Source of the DNA: Ezakiella massiliensis
Lineage (GTDB): Bacteria; Bacillota; Clostridia; Tissierellales; Peptoniphilaceae
DNA: 64,000 bases
NCBI RefSeq assembly: GCF_900120165.1
Contig: NZ_LT635475.1
Coordinates: 1,488,001-1,552,000 of the forward strand
Direction of reading: 5' to 3'
A model generated the notes under the pieces. That model ran no database searches. It was not told the DNA's origin and saw nothing but the letters and a program-made list of their open reading frames with translations. Both the position numbers and the translations under genes were made by a program. This document shows positions 8,803 to 16,709 of the stretch, piece after piece. Numbering within the stretch: the stretch's first letter is position 1; each line of letters begins with the position of its first letter.

Positions 8803-9382
8803 TTTAGGAGGAATTATGAAAAGATTTATTTCATTAGCATTAGTATTTGTACTACTTGCTAGCAGTTTTGCTTTTGCAGCAGACGCAGAACCAGTTAAAG
8901 CTGAAGGCGCAAAAACCTTCCAAGAAGTTTACCTAGACGGTGGCAAAGTTGACCTAGGCGCATACCTAATCAACCAAAGAAACTATGTTAAACTCCGTGA
9001 CGTTGCAGCATTATTAACAGCAACAGATGCAAAATTTAACGTAGGATTTGAAAACAAAAAAGTTGTTATCACAACAGGTGAGACTTACGAAAAGCTAGAC
9101 ACAGACCTAGTTGAACTACCAGAAGGCAAAGTTGAAGCGCTTATGGGCGAACAAGCTTTCATCTTCAATGGCGAAGAAAAAATGGTAAAAACAGCTCTTA
9201 TCAACCAAAACAACTACCTACAACTAAGAGAACTCGGCGAATTAATCGGCTTTGGCGTTCACTACAACAAAGAAACAAGAAACATTGAACTTTCATCAAA
9301 GCTAGAAGAAAAAGCTGAAGAAGCTAAAGAAAATACTGAAGAAAAGAAAGACGAAAAAGCTGAAGAAAAGAAAGACGAAAAG
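8803..9382 (+). repeat. Direct repeat copy 1: 5' half of the stalk-like gene
   Basis: From the ribosome site (TTTAGGAGGAATTATG) through the AEEKKDEK linker, this stretch is nearly identical in DNA to 10312-10896, including most synonymous positions. Only small changes occur, such as one inserted codon after the signal peptide and one near residue 79. Similarity stops abruptly at the linker. Confidence 0.92.
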
Positions 9383-10090
9383 TTTTCCGAAGAAGATGAA
9401 AATATTTTCAAAAATATAATTACTCTTAATGAGTATAAGATTCAAAAATACAAATCTGATTTTATGCTTCCACTTCCTGAAGATGAAAATGAAAGATTTT
9501 TTACATCAATGGTAAATCTTTCTAAACTTTATGGTAGGAGACTATATACTGAAAATCCAGAAATGGAAAAAAGTATAATTGAAGAAGATGGTATGAAAAA
9601 GTATGTTGTTAACTTCAAATATGATACTGGTGCAGAAAATACTATTAAGGGATACTATGAGGGAGATAGTTTTCAAATTCAAGAAAGTCTTTCTGTTGGA
9701 GCAATTATTCCGTTTATAGATATGGACAAGGATATTGGTAAGCTAAGCTCTGAAGAATTGTTAAAGGGCTTCACTGAATTCCATGATGCAGTTGTTAGCG
9801 AAGACTACAAAAAGGCTGTTGAAGTTTTAAGATCTTTAAACTACGATGCTGACGAGGCAAAGGTCAAAGAAATTGTCGAAATCAGAAAAGCAGATGCCAA
9901 AAAAATAGGCAAAGAAATATTTAAAAAACCTTATTCAACTCAAGTTGATGTTTTAGAGTTTGGTGATTCAAACTATTTCTTCATTTACTTTAAATATGGC
10001 AATTCTGTTGCCTTGAGATTTGATGTATGCACACCTCAAATTAAAGGCTTGGGAAGTGTTGTTGTATTAACTAAATCAGCAAGCAAATAA
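8816..10090 (+). CDS. Secreted stalk-like protein, copper-amine-oxidase N-domain type (paralog 1)
   Basis: 424 residues with a signal peptide (1-21, cleavage after AFA). Residues 30-165 hold two copper amine oxidase N-terminal-like (stalk) repeats, as seen from the INQRNYVKLRDVAALL and INQNNYLQLRELGELIG motifs. A Glu/Lys linker follows (about 163-192), then a C-terminal region of about 230 residues that I do not recognise. The stalk domain is a surface module and does not imply amine oxidase activity. The C-terminal half uses more A/T-ending codons than the first half and has no counterpart in paralog 2, which suggests a mosaic gene. GGAGG ribosome site; own terminator. Confidence 0.82.
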   Translation: MKRFISLALVFVLLASSFAFAADAEPVKAEGAKTFQEVYLDGGKVDLGAYLINQRNYVKLRDVAALLTATDAKFNVGFENKKVVITTGETYEKLDTDLVELPEGKVEALMGEQAFIFNGEEKMVKTALINQNNYLQLRELGELIGFGVHYNKETRNIELSSKLEEKAEEAKENTEEKKDEKAEEKKDEKFSEEDENIFKNIITLNEYKIQKYKSDFMLPLPEDENERFFTSMVNLSKLYGRRLYTENPEMEKSIIEEDGMKKYVVNFKYDTGAENTIKGYYEGDSFQIQESLSVGAIIPFIDMDKDIGKLSSEELLKGFTEFHDAVVSEDYKKAVEVLRSLNYDADEAKVKEIVEIRKADAKKIGKEIFKKPYSTQVDVLEFGDSNYFFIYFKYGNSVALRFDVCTPQIKGLGSVVVLTKSASK

Positions 10091-10102
10091 CCTACAATAA
10101 AG

Positions 10103-10126
10103 AGCCTATCTTGGATAGGCTTTTTT
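10103..10126 (+). terminator. Terminator after stalk-like paralog 1
   Basis: Stem AGCCTATC/GATAGGCT with a 3-nt loop and six Ts. Confidence 0.9.
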
Positions 10127-10252
10127 ATTTGGGATATCGTTTGCACCTTTGGTGTATGAGATATTTTTAATGTTATTCATGCTTAAAAAATAATTAATCT
10201 ACGTTGTTAAAACAACATGGATTATCGAAGCTAGTATGGCACAGGGCTTATC

Positions 10253-10281
10253 TTGATAAAATTTTCGGATTGTGCTAAACT
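10253..10281 (+). promoter_or_regulatory. Promoter of stalk-like paralog 2
   Basis: TTGATA, 17 bp, TAAACT with an extended TGTGC before the -10. Paralog 1 has the same TGTGCTAGACT core at 8762-8770, so the -10 region belongs to the duplicated arrangement. Confidence 0.65.
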
Positions 10282-10311
10282 ATATAAAGCATGATTTCAT
10301 GCAAGAAAAAT

Positions 10312-10896
10312 TTTAGGAGGAATTATGAAAAGATTTATTTCATTAGCATTAGTATTTGTACTACTTGCTAGCAGTTTTGCTTTTGCAGCAGAAGCATCAG
10401 AACCAGTTAAAGCTGAAGGCGCAAAAACCTTCCAAGAAGTTTACCTAGACGGTGGCAAAGTTGACCTAGGCGCATACCTAATCAACCAAAGAAACTATGT
10501 AAAACTCCGTGACGTTGCAGCATTATTAACAGCAACAGATGCAAAATTTAACGTAGGATTTAACGAAGACAAAAAAGTTGTTATCACAACAGGCGAAGCC
10601 TACGAAAAACTAGACACAGACCTAGTTGAACTCCCAGAAGGTAAAGTTGAAGCTCTTATGGGCGAACAAGCTTTCGTTTTCAACGGCGAAGAAAAAATGG
10701 TAAAAACCGCTCTTATCAACCAAAACAACTACCTACAACTAAGAGAACTTGGCGAATTAATCGGCTTTGGTGTTCACTACAACGAAGAAACAAAGGCTAT
10801 CGAACTTTCATCAAAAGTAGAAGAAAAAGCTGAAGAAGCTAAAGAAAATACTGAAGAAAAGAAAGATGAAAAAGCTGAAGAAAAGAAAGACGAAAA
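10312..10896 (+). repeat. Direct repeat copy 2: 5' half of the stalk-like gene
   Basis: Counterpart of 8803-9382; see that entry. It ends inside a short run of 24-bp units encoding AEEKKDEK, three in this copy and two in the first. Confidence 0.92.
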
Positions 10897-11371
10897 AGCT
10901 GAAGAAAAGAAAGAAGAAGTTGAAGCTTTCACAAACGAAACAGGCGTTGAACTTAAAGAAGAAGCTATCGCAGGTCTAGTAGAAGCTCTAAAGGCTAAAG
11001 CAGCTGAAAAAGAACTTGGTGAAGTTAAAAACATCACTGTTACAAAAGCTAAAGAAAGCAAAGTTGAAGACAAGGTTGTTTTCGAATACGAAGGAACAAT
11101 CGCAACAGCTGAAAAGAAAGCAAAATTCGATGCTAAACTAGTAGACGGCAAATTTGAAATCGAACTTTCAGAACTAGATGAAAAGATAGAAGACATGAAA
11201 GAAAAAGTTGAAGAAAAAGCTAAAGAAAAAGAAGAAGCTGAAAAGAAGATCAAAGACATGAAAGAAAAAGTTGAAGAAAAAGCTAAAGAAAAAGAAGAAG
11301 CTGAAAAGAAGATCAAAGACATGAAAGAAAAAGTTGAAGCTGAAAAAAAGATCGAAGAAATTAAAAAATAG
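10325..11371 (+). CDS. Secreted stalk-like protein with coiled-coil tail (paralog 2)
   Basis: 348 residues. The signal peptide and stalk domains (to about residue 165) are almost the same as paralog 1. The linker then leads into a different C-terminus: a compact region of about 85 residues (ETGVELKEEAIAGLVEALKA onward) and a highly charged tail with two exact 21-residue repeats and a partial third (DMKEKVEE...EKKIK), predicted to be a long helix or coiled coil. Codon use is uniform and strongly biased, as in abundant proteins. A surface or wall-associated structural role is likely; no LPXTG motif or lipobox is seen. Own promoter and terminator. Confidence 0.82.
   Translation: MKRFISLALVFVLLASSFAFAAEASEPVKAEGAKTFQEVYLDGGKVDLGAYLINQRNYVKLRDVAALLTATDAKFNVGFNEDKKVVITTGEAYEKLDTDLVELPEGKVEALMGEQAFVFNGEEKMVKTALINQNNYLQLRELGELIGFGVHYNEETKAIELSSKVEEKAEEAKENTEEKKDEKAEEKKDEKAEEKKEEVEAFTNETGVELKEEAIAGLVEALKAKAAEKELGEVKNITVTKAKESKVEDKVVFEYEGTIATAEKKAKFDAKLVDGKFEIELSELDEKIEDMKEKVEEKAKEKEEAEKKIKDMKEKVEEKAKEKEEAEKKIKDMKEKVEAEKKIEEIKK
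11192..11338 (+). repeat. 63-bp tandem repeat in paralog 2
   Basis: Two exact 63-bp units (11192-11254, 11255-11317) and the first 21 bp of a third, encoding a charged 21-residue helical repeat. Copy number could vary between strains. Confidence 0.93.
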
Positions 11372-11392
11372 TTTTTAATTCTGACTTATAGG

Positions 11393-11419
11393 CAGGTCCC
11401 ATCTGGGGCCTGTTTTTTA
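11393..11419 (+). terminator. Terminator after stalk-like paralog 2
   Basis: CAGGTCCC/GGGGCCTG stem (one G-U pair), 4-nt loop and a T run. Confidence 0.88.
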
Positions 11420-11440
11420 TGGAGAAATTTACCACACAAA

Positions 11441-11468
11441 AAAACCAGGGCACTTAGGCCCTGGTTTT
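11441..11468 (-). terminator. Terminator for the aminopeptidase operon
   Basis: Stem AAAACCAGGGC/GCCCTGGTTTT, loop ACTTAG; the A run at its left edge is the U tail on the minus strand. It could also work on the plus strand. Confidence 0.88.
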
Positions 11469-11501
11469 AGGAAAGGAAAAAAAGAAAAATTTTTGATTGA
11501 T

Positions 11502-12836
11502 TTACGCGAGTGATCCCATTGGGTCCCATGGTTTTAGGACTACTGGGTCTTTGTCATAGGCTTTTTGCATGTCCTTTGACAAATATTTTTTGTTGACGAC
11601 TGCTTGGTAGACGTATTTGTCAAACCAGTCATCTGTCATGGTGTAGTGGCCCTTGTAGCCAAATTTATCTCCCCATGAGTTTTCAACTTTAAATCTGAGT
11701 GACTTGCCGTCTTTGACTTCCACTCCTGTGAAGGTCATGGCGTGAGTCATTTGTGATTGATAGTAATCAAGGGCGTCAGCCTTTGTTAATTGCAAGTCCA
11801 TGCCAAAGAGTTCGTCATAGTTGGTGACTTTCGTGTCGAGCATGGCTCTGCCGTCTTCGCTAAATGAATCTTTGCCAACGTCGCAACCAAACCAAACTGG
11901 CATGCCATCTTTTAATTGGGCGAGGACTGCTGCCTTTAAATCTTCGATGGCTAGGTTCAAGTGTTTTACTTTCTTGCCTTCGATGACATTGCCCAGGTAT
12001 TTTATGGTGTAGGTCTTGCCAAATGGTTTGTCTTCAGTTGGAGCGTTAATTAGCGATACATAATCGTCTATTTCCATTTCCACATATTTTTCAAAGAATT
12101 TTTGTGGGTTGAGATTTTTGTCTTCGATTAATTTGTTGTCTTTGTCATAAGCTATGAAGTCAAACTTTTCTGGTAGCCTGCCGAGGGTTGCAGTTAATAC
12201 ATTGTAAACGCCTTGGAGGGCTTCTTCTTTGATGGCAGAGACTTCTTTTTTGGTTTTGCCTTCGCCCACAGCTTTTCTTATATCAACTGTGTACTTGTGA
12301 AGGACCTTTACCAGGTATTTGTTGAGCTCTCTGGTATTGGATGAGCTTGTGCTTTCTGGATAAGCGTATTTTGGAACGAGTCCGTACTTTTTAACCAGGT
12401 TTACAAACATATCCCATTGGCCGCCGTCGCCTAGGACTTCGCCCATGAGGTATTGGAGCTCTCTATCATCGATTGGATCCTTGGCTTTTTGGGTCATGAC
12501 TTCCAAATAGTAGTTGGCCCTTTCGAGTTTGTCGCAGAATAAGGTGTAGGATTGTGAAAATTCAAAATTTTCTAGATTTAACTTCTTCATAACGATATTT
12601 CTCATGACATTCATGGAAGCAAACATCCAGCAGCGGCCGCTAGCCTTTTGGTTGGTGATTTCTCCATTTTTGATGTCATTGTTAAAGTTAAAGGGCTCGT
12701 CTTTTAGTCTGTTTATGTCCACTACGACTTTGTTTAGTGGATTGTATGAGCCGGCGTTCATGCGGACAAGATTGGACTTGTCTTTTAAAAACTCCGCTTC
12801 ATATTCATTTATTTTATCTATGCTTAATTGTTTCAT
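11502..12836 (-). CDS. pepC: Aminopeptidase C (C1B cysteine peptidase, bleomycin hydrolase family)
   Basis: 444 residues, the usual PepC length. PepC is a cytoplasmic hexameric cysteine aminopeptidase that trims peptides taken up as nutrients. The catalytic Cys lies in SGRCWMFASMN, the His in MTHAMTFTGV and the Asn in VENSWGDKFG. The C-terminus PWDPMGSLA matches the classical PepC tail, which reaches into the active site and restricts the enzyme to N-terminal cleavage. Second gene of a two-gene operon; its ribosome site TAGGAGG overlaps the stop of the upstream paralog. Confidence 0.95.
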   Translation of the reverse strand: MKQLSIDKINEYEAEFLKDKSNLVRMNAGSYNPLNKVVVDINRLKDEPFNFNNDIKNGEITNQKASGRCWMFASMNVMRNIVMKKLNLENFEFSQSYTLFCDKLERANYYLEVMTQKAKDPIDDRELQYLMGEVLGDGGQWDMFVNLVKKYGLVPKYAYPESTSSSNTRELNKYLVKVLHKYTVDIRKAVGEGKTKKEVSAIKEEALQGVYNVLTATLGRLPEKFDFIAYDKDNKLIEDKNLNPQKFFEKYVEMEIDDYVSLINAPTEDKPFGKTYTIKYLGNVIEGKKVKHLNLAIEDLKAAVLAQLKDGMPVWFGCDVGKDSFSEDGRAMLDTKVTNYDELFGMDLQLTKADALDYYQSQMTHAMTFTGVEVKDGKSLRFKVENSWGDKFGYKGHYTMTDDWFDKYVYQAVVNKKYLSKDMQKAYDKDPVVLKPWDPMGSLA

Positions 12837-12845
12837 ATAAACCTC

Positions 12846-14165
12846 CTACGATTCCCAAGGCATCAGTTTGACTGGGTCTTTTGTAAAGGCCTTTAGTTCT
12901 TCTTCCTTTAAAAATTCTTTCTTAGGAATGATCTCATAGGCGAAATTGTCAAACCATGCTTCATCCATAATCAAATAGCCGCCTATGCCAGCCTTTGTGC
13001 CCCATGAGTTTTCAACTTTAAACTTAAGACCATCAGCTGATTTGTCGTAGCCGACGATTACCATGGCGTGAGTGCCATATGATTCTATGGTCTCAAGTCT
13101 TTCGACCTTGGTGCATTCGGTGTCTATACCAAAAAGGGCATCTCTATTTAATAAATTGTAGACCATGTGGCCTGTGCCAAGTCCATCGCGTGAGATGAGG
13201 GAGTCTTTTCCAACGTCGCAGGCAAACCAAACTGGTTCGTCAGCATCGATCATGGCAATTATGATTTCCTTCATTCTTTCTATAGAAACGTTTACATATT
13301 GTAGGCTGCCACCAATTCTTTGTTGGATGAAGTCGCGTTCGTAAAGAACGTTTTCTTCTTTATTTTTGCCAGGATAGTTGCCAAGTTCAACGTATTTGTT
13401 GATGTCTTGAGCTACGAATTCGTTGAAAAATTCCTTTGGAGAAATATTCCTGCGTTCAATCAATTCTCCGTCCTTGTTTTTTAAAATCAAATCAAATCTC
13501 TTTGGCGGAAGGCCAAGGGAAATTGCTGTAATCTTGTAAACATCTTTTAGAGCCTCATCTTTAATCGCTTCGATTTTTTCTTCTTTGCCATCCTTGTAGG
13601 CGTTTCTAATGTCTTTGGCAGCAATTCTTAGACGCTTATCGAGGTTATTAATAATAAAGTTAGTGCATTCGACATTTTTTGTATCAGGATAAGCGTATTC
13701 AGGTACGATCCCGTACTTGTTAATCAGCCTTGAAAATGTAGTCCACCAAGCTCCATCATCTGCTGCCCATTGAAGGACTGCACGATTTAGCCTGTCGTCT
13801 AAATCTTTGTCTTTGAGACTGATGACGTCTTCTAAAAATTGGTTGGCCCTTTCAAGCTTGTCATAAAAATACAAGTACTTGTGTGAAAACTGAATGTCAG
13901 CAAGTTTCCACTTCTTCATCATTTCAACTCTAATTGTATTTAAACCTGCATACATCCAGCAGCGACCGGATTGTCTTTGGTTTGTCATTTTACCGATCTT
14001 AAGCTCTTTTGAGAATACATTCGGATTTTTTTGGAGCAATTGGCTGTCCACGGAAGCATCCATTATTCCAACAGTAGCTACCATGTTTTGTGCAGCCAGG
14101 CTAAAGTTTTCATCATAAGATTCTTGAAACTTCTTGAGCCTGCTCTTGGTAATTTCTTTTTCCAT
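12846..14165 (-). CDS. Second C1B cysteine peptidase (PepC paralog with shortened C-terminus)
   Basis: 439 residues from the ATG at 14165, chosen because AAGGAGG lies just upstream and family similarity begins there; the open frame runs on to 14351 but the extra part is low-complexity and overlaps the promoter. Cys in SGRCWMYAGLN, His in YGTHAMVIVGY and Asn in VENSWGTKAG are intact. The chain ends PWES, about five residues short of the tail of its neighbour. In this family the C-terminal arm blocks the cleft and enforces aminopeptidase action, so this copy may cleave differently. First gene of the operon. Confidence 0.92.
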   Translation of the reverse strand: MEKEITKSRLKKFQESYDENFSLAAQNMVATVGIMDASVDSQLLQKNPNVFSKELKIGKMTNQRQSGRCWMYAGLNTIRVEMMKKWKLADIQFSHKYLYFYDKLERANQFLEDVISLKDKDLDDRLNRAVLQWAADDGAWWTTFSRLINKYGIVPEYAYPDTKNVECTNFIINNLDKRLRIAAKDIRNAYKDGKEEKIEAIKDEALKDVYKITAISLGLPPKRFDLILKNKDGELIERRNISPKEFFNEFVAQDINKYVELGNYPGKNKEENVLYERDFIQQRIGGSLQYVNVSIERMKEIIIAMIDADEPVWFACDVGKDSLISRDGLGTGHMVYNLLNRDALFGIDTECTKVERLETIESYGTHAMVIVGYDKSADGLKFKVENSWGTKAGIGGYLIMDEAWFDNFAYEIIPKKEFLKEEELKAFTKDPVKLMPWES

Positions 14166-14211
14166 AAGGTCCTCCTTGTTAATATAATTGATAAATTTCA
14201 TCAACAAGTTC

Positions 14212-14240
14212 ATTATAGCACTATGAATTTCATAATACAA
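14212..14240 (-). promoter_or_regulatory. Promoter of the peptidase operon with palindromic spacer
   Basis: On the minus strand TTGTAT (14235-14240), 17 bp, TATAAT (14212-14217). A 6-1-6 inverted repeat TATGAA-T-TTCATA occupies 14222-14234, filling most of the spacer, where a repressor or activator could act. The remaining gap to 14480 is AT-rich with no gene seen. Confidence 0.65.
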
Positions 14241-14480
14241 GTGTTTCGACATTCGAAATACAAAAGAAAAAATAAAATTTATTTTAAATCTAAAGTTACA
14301 TTCGGCAAAGAATAAAAATAATTTTTTTAAACAAGAAAGCATAAGCGGCAAATATAAATATAAATTTTAATTTATAAAAAAACATAAGTGGCAAAGCTTA
14401 TAAAATACAAAAGATTAACAACCTTAATAGACGTTATAAAAAATATTCATCACTTTTTTGTAATTATTTTGTAAATCTTA

Positions 14481-14509
14481 TTGTTTTTTGTTTTGCACTG
14501 TGTTATGAT
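14481..14509 (+). promoter_or_regulatory. Promoter of the amino-acid symporter
   Basis: TTGTTT, 17 bp, TATGAT, about 40 bp before the start codon; moderate match. Confidence 0.55.
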
Positions 14510-14549
14510 AAAGATATAGAAGGAGATTTTTAAAAAAGGAGAGGAGACA

Positions 14550-15935
14550 ATGAATAATCTTTTTAATATTGTAAAGACTATTTCAAATTTTCTATGGGAC
14601 AATATTTTAGTCTACGCCCTGCTGGGAACAGGTCTATATTTTACAATTAGACTCGGCTTTCCACAGATAGTAAAATTTGGAAGAGCAATGAAAGAAGCTT
14701 TTGGTGGACTTTTTACCAAGAAAGCTGGCAAGAAAAAACCTGATGAAGCAGGTGAAGTTTCATCCTTTGCAGCACTTGCAACTGCAATCGCCGCCCAAGT
14801 TGGAACCGGTAACGTAGCCGGTGTTGCTACAGCGATTATGGCTGGGGGACCAGGAGCAGTATTTTGGATGTGGATGTCGGGGATACTCGGCATGGGTACG
14901 ATTTTTGCAGAAGCAGTACTCGCTCAAATCTACAGAGAAGAAAAAGATGGGAGCATATACGGTGGACCTTCATATTATATGTCCAAGGGAATCAAAAATA
15001 AAAAACTTGGTAAGGTCTTGGCGGCCTTGTTCTCAGTATTTATTATCTTGGCCCTGCCACTAGCAGGCAATATGGTTCAGTCCAATTCAATTTCAACTTC
15101 ACTGGAAACCGCCTTTAACATTCCACCTGTCGTGGTGGGTGCCGTACTTGGAGTACTTGTACTCCTTATTGTAGCAGGCGGTATAGAAAGAATTTCAAAA
15201 GTTGCAGAAACTGTCGTACCTATTATGGCCCTGATATTTATCATTGCAGGTTTTGCAATTATCTTTAAGTTTAGAGCAAATCTTGGCAATACTTTTAAAC
15301 AAATTTTTGACGGAGCCTTTGGTGTTCAGGCTGTGGCTGGTGGTATAATCGGTGCCACAATGAAGCAGGCCATGAGATTGGGTATTGCTCGTGGATTATT
15401 TTCCAATGAGGCAGGTATGGGTTCAACCCCACACGCTCACGCAGTTGCAGACGTACCTCATCCAGGCAACCAAGGTTTAGTAGCGATAGCTGGAGTTGTT
15501 GTAGATACACTTATTATTTGCACCATGACAGCTCTTATAATCTTGCTACCAGAAGCTCACATGGCTGCAGCAGCCGATGGATCTATCCACGGGGCAGCAG
15601 TTACACAACTCGGTTTTACTTTGGCCTATGGAAGGGCAGGAGAAATATTCTTAGCAGTTTCGCTTTTATTCTTCGCCTTTACAACAATTATTGGCTGGTA
15701 TTACTTTGGCGAATCCAACATTATGTATCTGTTCGGCAAAAAAGCCCTGACCCCATTTAGGATTTTGGTTGGTCTTGCGGTATTTGTAGGGACCCTAATC
15801 CCAGTAGCTACAGTTTGGGATCTATCGGACTTCTTTAACGCCCTGATGGTTCTGCCAAACGTAATTGCAGTTTTGTTACTTTCAAATGTAGTTGTTAAAT
15901 CTAAAAAAGAATTTGATTTGTTAGATAAGAAATAA
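14550..15935 (+). CDS. Sodium:alanine symporter family (AGCS) transporter
   Basis: 461 residues with 10-11 membrane segments. AGCS proteins take up alanine, glycine or related amino acids with Na+ or H+. Characteristic blocks are present: AAQVGTGNVAGVATAI, GGPGAVFWMWMSGILGMGTIFAEAVLA in the first half, and GIARGLFSNEAGMGSTPHAHA plus the FGESNIMYLFG segment in the second. Monocistronic, flanked by its own promoter and terminator, divergent from the peptidase operon; together they suggest peptide and amino-acid use as a carbon and energy source. Confidence 0.93.
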   Translation: MNNLFNIVKTISNFLWDNILVYALLGTGLYFTIRLGFPQIVKFGRAMKEAFGGLFTKKAGKKKPDEAGEVSSFAALATAIAAQVGTGNVAGVATAIMAGGPGAVFWMWMSGILGMGTIFAEAVLAQIYREEKDGSIYGGPSYYMSKGIKNKKLGKVLAALFSVFIILALPLAGNMVQSNSISTSLETAFNIPPVVVGAVLGVLVLLIVAGGIERISKVAETVVPIMALIFIIAGFAIIFKFRANLGNTFKQIFDGAFGVQAVAGGIIGATMKQAMRLGIARGLFSNEAGMGSTPHAHAVADVPHPGNQGLVAIAGVVVDTLIICTMTALIILLPEAHMAAAADGSIHGAAVTQLGFTLAYGRAGEIFLAVSLLFFAFTTIIGWYYFGESNIMYLFGKKALTPFRILVGLAVFVGTLIPVATVWDLSDFFNALMVLPNVIAVLLLSNVVVKSKKEFDLLDKK

Positions 15936-15956
15936 TTTTTCATAATTTTCTTAAAG

Positions 15957-15986
15957 TCGGGCCATGTATAAGGGTCCGATTTTTTT
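15957..15986 (+). terminator. Terminator after the symporter
   Basis: Stem TCGGGCC/GGTCCGA with one G-U pair, then seven Ts. Confidence 0.85.
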
Positions 15987-16062
15987 GTATATAAAATTGG
16001 GTATAAATATTATGAAAAGATTGAAAAATCTTTTTAAAATCTATCTTTTAAAGGAGGCTATG

Positions 16063-16581
16063 ATGAAAAACTTGAGAAAAGTTTTAGCATTTTTGCTGGC
16101 AGCTCTTTTAGTTTTACCAGCTTTTACAATTTACGCCGAGGGCGATAAGTCAGCAGAAAAAAATGAAGACAAGAAAGAATTTGTAGGAAAACCTATTGTA
16201 GGGGTTTTTACAATTGGAGAGATGGATTATAAAAACAATGAAGTAAATTATAGGATGGATGCGGCGGCCTACATGAAAGGTGAAGATTTAATGCTCCCAA
16301 TCAGATATATCGCCAAAGTTATTGGCTATGATGTTCAGTGGAACGCAAAGGCAAGGACCATTATAATTTCTGACAATGAAAATATAATTGAATTTTATGC
16401 AGACAGCAAAATCCTTAGAGTTAACAAGCAAAAGATAGATATTGAGCCTAACTTTGAAGTAAGGGGTGGCAGAACTTATGTATCTATTTCAAATATTAAA
16501 GACCTCCTAGAATTATCTGACAACAAAGAAATTCTTTGGGACGAAGAAGCAAAGACCATTAGTCTAATCCTAAAAAAATAA
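16063..16581 (+). CDS. Secreted protein with a single stalk (copper amine oxidase N-domain-like) module
   Basis: 172 residues from the second ATG of ATGATG; AAGGAGG sits 5 nt before it. The open frame upstream to 15964 lies in the preceding terminator and is not used. A signal peptide (1-25, ending IYA-EG) leads into one stalk-type module with PIRYIAKVIGYDVQWNAKARTIIIS and YVSISNIKDLLEL. The module is the same family as in the tandem paralogs at 8.8 and 10.3 kb, but sequence similarity is only distant. Probably a surface or secreted protein; no anchor is seen. Confidence 0.78.
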   Translation: MKNLRKVLAFLLAALLVLPAFTIYAEGDKSAEKNEDKKEFVGKPIVGVFTIGEMDYKNNEVNYRMDAAAYMKGEDLMLPIRYIAKVIGYDVQWNAKARTIIISDNENIIEFYADSKILRVNKQKIDIEPNFEVRGGRTYVSISNIKDLLELSDNKEILWDEEAKTISLILKK

Positions 16582-16596
16582 AAAAATAATTTTTTT

Positions 16597-16628
16597 ATCC
16601 GCAGTCTTAAGGGCTGCGGATTTTTCTT
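16597..16628 (+). terminator. Terminator after the 16-kb stalk-like gene
   Basis: Stem ATCCGCAG/CTGCGGAT and a T run. Confidence 0.9.
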
Positions 16629-16653
16629 TGCTAAAGGGTTTTCTAATTAGCAT

Positions 16654-16682
16654 TTGAATTTATATCTGACTTGTGCTATAGT
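16654..16682 (+). promoter_or_regulatory. Promoter of aspA
   Basis: TTGAAT, 17 bp, TATAGT with extended -10 TGC. A TATAAT at 16688-16693 is a second candidate but lacks a good -35. Confidence 0.55.
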
Positions 16683-16709
16683 TAGTTTATAATATTTTAG
16701 GAGGTATCC

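Noticed and set aside
10777..11322. 181-codon minus-strand open frame inside the second stalk-like gene
   Set aside because: Ser/Phe-rich low complexity, exactly the complement of the Glu/Lys repeat region; no ribosome site.
14166..14351. 62-residue N-terminal extension of the second C1B peptidase
   Set aside because: Overlaps the promoter at 14212-14240; a strong AAGGAGG precedes the ATG at 14165 where family similarity begins.
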